Shown here: positions 61,901 to 64,000 of the stretch, one piece after another
Layout of the letters: every line of letters begins with the position of its first letter
How positions within the stretch are numbered: position 1 is the stretch's first letter
Source: Nematostella vectensis
Lineage: Eukaryota > Cnidaria > Anthozoa > Actiniaria > Edwardsiidae
DNA: 64,000 nt
Reading direction: 5' to 3'
Assembly: GCF_932526225.1 (NCBI RefSeq)
Contig: NC_064045.1
Coordinates: 2,767,998 to 2,831,997 of the forward strand
Program-made: the position numbers and the translations under genes
Notes under the pieces: model-generated
Told to the model about the DNA's origin: nothing
Seen by the model: the letters and a program-made list of their open reading frames with translations, nothing else
Databases searched by the model: none

Positions 61901-63152
61901 CCCTCCCCCCACAACCTCACCACGATCCCCCCTCCATCCCTAATAACACCCCCTCTCCTTCTAAGATATAGATACTGCCGTTAACTGTCAAAACTTTATC
62001 TTGTTTAGGGATGGAATGATAATGACAAACCTTTAAAGTATCAGTTCACGTACCAATGGAAAGGGCTGACCAGCGTACTATCCCACGGAGCAAGCGCACA
62101 GGTGTCATGTCAGCTACCAAATGGCCCGCCCCCTACATATCAAGTGACTCTTACATTCATTATCATGGATAGTCTGGGGGCGTCTGCCCAAATAGAGAAA
62201 CAAGTAAAGGTGAGTTTTTGTCTTGAAGCCGTATTGTCACCAGTTTTTTTTCCGGAGGGCCGACGGACCGACAAGCGACATAAAAGGCGTATGTGTAAGC
62301 AATTATCTCAACAACATATTATTATGAGCCGTAATGCTCTAATATTGTTCCAAATCAAAAACGAAGATATGATGTAGCCCCTCCCCCCGGATTTGAATAA
62401 GAAACGGAAATCACACTGGTTATTCGCGACAGAAGGAAAAGCCAAATCATTGTTCCAAAAAAAAGACGCAACAAAAATGTATATGATTGTATTTTTAATT
62501 TTGAAGAATGTACTTTTGAAAAAAAAATTCCAGGCATTTGTTAGGCCATATTGTGGAATGTCTGGATTTCATCTTGTAAAATAGAGGTGTTGATAGGGGA
62601 GTTTGAAGATGCTTTTGCCGTGTTTGTAGGTGAAGCCAGTGCAAGCTGACAAAAAGGCTACCCAAGAACTCGTAGACAAGGCGTCCAGGGACGTGAATAG
62701 CATGTTGAATACGGGGGATGTTAGGAAAGCCGCGGAGATCGCCAACGCTGCACTCGAGACGATTTCTAGCTCTGGTAACATGGAGGCGCAGGAGAAAAAC
62801 AAGGTATATTTGAATCAGCCAAGGTAACAGCAGCGATCCCTCGCATTTTGCTCTTCTTTTTTAAACGTTGTTTTATTTGTCAAAAGGGGAATGAAGAACG
62901 TTTAATTGAAAATCCAACTTCCTATGAGAAAGTTTTGACTAGCATCGAAAAGTGGTCAGGTTATGACAACCGTTCTTCGATTCAAAATCAATGCTTTATA
63001 TTTTTTTGTCATTTTTTTTTTTGCAGAAGATTAACAGTATCACCCAAGATATGCTCAAAGTCAAAGTGTCGAACATGAAAACTCTGATCCAGATCTCCTC
63101 GGTCATCGGTAGCGCTAGCACCGAACCGGAAAACCTCTCAGGCGATACGCAG
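52959..63152 (+). CDS. Polycystin-1/REJ-family membrane protein, N-terminal ten exons (partial)
   Basis: Ten in-phase exons give 836 residues before the right edge: 52959-53657, 53863-53918, 55661-55815, 56138-56340, 57973-58511, 60035-60235, 60645-60798, 62009-62209, 62630-62803, 63027-63152. A hydrophobic signal peptide (1-22) is followed by a stalk of DPPT and EPTSTV repeats (about 23-190). A SEA-like domain follows (about 200-300, with DFKELKNDITSELRKTL and TLRIEV, but no GSVVV cleavage site). The REJ module is shown by ASPSTDPD near a WICK, CITNCGLKV, NKPPSGGSC, and GWNDNDKPLKYQF. A helical region (KKATQELVDKASRDVNSML) follows, where polycystins have the stretch before GAIN/GPS. REJ proteins include sea urchin egg-jelly receptors, PKDREJ and PKD1-like channels. 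The C-terminal PLAT and transmembrane parts would lie outside, so orthology is open. Confidence 0.88.
53157..53490 (+). repeat. 18-bp coding minisatellite (EPTSTV stalk)
   Basis: About 18 in-frame copies of ACAAGTACCGTGGAACCC encode an EPTSTV repeat in the mucin-like stalk of the REJ-family protein. Substitutions give VPTSTV, KPTSTV and EPTSIV variants. Copy number changes would alter stalk length without breaking frame. The reverse-strand WVPRYL frame is an artefact. Confidence 0.9.
54030..55180. repeat. 10-bp-based minisatellite in REJ gene intron 2
   Basis: Over 1.1 kb built from GTGTCATGGC/GTGTCATGGT and GTGTTATGCATGGCGTGGC blocks in a loose higher-order order. The CHGVSWCVMHG-type frames are artefacts. 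Confidence 0.95.
55185..55640. repeat. 53-bp minisatellite in REJ gene intron 2
   Basis: Nine copies of a unit containing CCATGCGTACAAAAGCCCCT and CATAAGCGACCACCCATTG. The array stops about 20 bp before the exon 3 acceptor. Confidence 0.93.
56384..56463. repeat. Small foldback at the head of the intron 4 array
   Basis: ACCTCTGTTAAGCGGCCACC at 56384 is an inverted match to GGTGAACGCTTAATAGAGGT ending near 56457, with a 30-bp centre. The right arm is the repeat unit of the following array. Confidence 0.75.
56437..57960. repeat. 17-18-bp minisatellite in REJ gene intron 4
   Basis: Dozens of units of GAGGTGACCGCTTAATA / GAGGTGACCGCTTGATA. Inserted variants include TGTAGAGTAACAGC and a repeated AAAACAATTACCCGCGAG block (57600, 57840). 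It is interrupted by the family B element at 57008-57367. Confidence 0.93.
57008..57367. mobile_element. Intact family B MITE (360 bp) with 3-bp target duplication
   Basis: Perfect 16-bp terminal inverted repeats, CAGGCCCGTACCCAGG and CCTGGGTACGGGCCTG. The element is flanked by ACC at 57005-57007 and 57368-57370. Removing it and one ACC restores the minisatellite unit GGTGACCGCTTGATAG exactly. No protein is encoded, and the superfamily is not assigned. Confidence 0.92.
58656..59817. mobile_element. 1.16-kb Mutator-like element with 9-bp target duplication
   Basis: Inverted arms of about 100 bp begin CATCCTCGGAAACCC at both ends. The 9-bp direct repeat CCTTCAAAC lies at 58647-58655 and 59818-59826. 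Long arms with a 9-bp duplication fit Mutator-like elements. Inside, an ATG at about 58869 reads MASSANNFLFERLIPDI, then ISALKNTFRVSSLKPEQ, and ends at a stop. The last part resembles the N-terminal entry of RecQ-like helicases and could be a captured fragment. A 17-bp-arm palindrome (TGTGATTGGTCGACCTC) lies at 58769-58804. The element sits in intron 5 of the REJ gene. Confidence 0.8.
60784..61808. repeat. 22-bp minisatellite in REJ gene intron 7, derived from the exon 7 donor
   Basis: About 45 units of GTAATGCACGTTATCTTGTC-AG. The last 15 coding bases of exon 7 (ACGTTATCTTGTCAG, 60784-60798) plus the first 7 intron bases (GTAATGC) make exactly one unit. Each unit therefore restates the CAG/GTAATG splice donor. 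GTGATG, GTAAGG and TCGGG variants occur. Confidence 0.96.
62225..62300. mobile_element. MITE family A, truncated copy 4, in REJ gene intron 8
   Basis: GAAGCCGTATTGTCACCAG followed by a T-run and CCGGAGGGCCGACGGACCG matches the left end of copies 1 and 2. No right end was found. Confidence 0.65.
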
Positions 63153-64000
63153 GTAAAAACTGTCATCATTTTAAAATTATACGTTTTGCCTTCGCAGATT
63201 TATTGAATTAAAAAGTGACGTAAGATGATTTAGTTATACCGTGAAATTAAAGAAATTTAGGGATCACATTTCCCCCCAAAGTCACCCCCGATGTCTGAGA
63301 GGAACTTCAACCACTAAATTCTACGAGCTGCTATCAAAGTTTGATCTCTCTCGAGACCATCACATTTTCACAAACATTTAAAAATCGAAATTCTTAAAGA
63401 GCACGTGACACGAAATTCTCTTTTGCTTATTTTGACAAATTGACTAGTTAGTATAGTAGCGGAATATCCCAACAATAATTCCTCCAATTTTCGATTTAAA
63501 CGGAAACCTGATTTTTGATCCTGATTTTTGAACCGGCGACATCCGAATATCTAATTTGCATATCACTTGTGACGTCAACAGTTGTACAGTTGTATAATTG
63601 CGAAACGATATTACAAGGCAAAAAGTAACGCATCTATATTTCTGCAAAGCAGAATGCATATTTTAAAACCGTCACAGAGAAAAAAATGTTTAATTTTTTT
63701 TTAATTTATTGCGAATTGTCATAAGAACAAAAACACGCTCTTAGAAGATCAATTTTTACGCACTAAATAATGCACTAAACGAAACCTTTAGATTACTAGG
63801 GAAGCAAGCTATAAATCATCTACTCAAAGAGATAAAAAAAATCGTCAAGATATCAAACTCAAAGAGAAACGACTAGAAATCTAGAATCTAAAAAGTAGGT
63901 TGAGATGCGAGGACCTAAAATCATCAATGAGTGAACGGCAAAAAAAATCGATTGTATTTATTTTTCTTTTAATAAACAAACAAACAAATGCAATAGATAG
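63153..64000. other. Intron of the REJ-family gene, no further exon seen
   Basis: AT-rich sequence after the exon 10 donor. No exon with REJ/GAIN similarity was found up to the window edge, so the gene must continue to the right. Confidence 0.5.

Overview
This is metazoan nuclear DNA: AT-rich, with spliced genes, GT/AG introns and dense transposon and minisatellite content. Protein similarity and the mix of elements (CR1/L2-like LINE, Merlin, many short inverted-repeat elements) suggest a cnidarian, most likely an anthozoan such as a sea anemone. The species is an inference; the gene identities are much firmer.

Four protein-coding genes were rebuilt exon by exon, with consistent phases throughout. 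(1) Minus strand, 5802 to 744: the 5' ten exons of a PDXDC1-like PLP-dependent decarboxylase-domain protein; its 3' part lies left of base 1. (2) Minus strand, 33803 to 24605: a complete ten-exon DECR2, peroxisomal 2,4-dienoyl-CoA reductase, 282 residues ending in the peroxisomal signal SKL. (3) Plus strand, 34108 to 47468: a complete fourteen-exon SNX8, 521 residues, EH-like/PX/BAR. DECR2 and SNX8 are head to head with 304 bp between start codons. (4) Plus strand, 52959 to 63152 and beyond the right edge: the N-terminal ten exons of a polycystin-1/REJ-family protein (signal peptide, Thr/Pro/Ser stalk, SEA-like domain, REJ module).

Between PDXDC1 and DECR2 (5.8-24.6 kb) is a transposon-rich stretch. 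It holds a decayed Merlin transposase, a broken CR1/L2-like LINE, several foldback/MITE elements, and a decayed class A GPCR fragment. Between SNX8 and the REJ gene (47.5-52.9 kb) lies a nested set of inverted-repeat elements.

The striking theme is tandem repeats inside introns. Almost every larger intron holds a minisatellite, and three arrays abut or are built from a splice junction. In DECR2 intron 8, about 70 copies of a 37-bp unit each carry a copy of the exon 9 acceptor and its first coding bases. In REJ intron 7, about 45 copies of a 22-bp unit each carry the exon 7 donor. In SNX8 intron 11, about 115 copies of a 35-bp unit begin at the exon 11 donor. These look like exon-intron boundaries amplified into decoy splice-site arrays.

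The four genes do not form a pathway (lipid oxidation, endosomal sorting, PLP enzyme-like, membrane receptor). However, human PDXDC1, DECR2 and PKD1 all lie on 16p13, so the neighbourhood may be an ancient linkage group.
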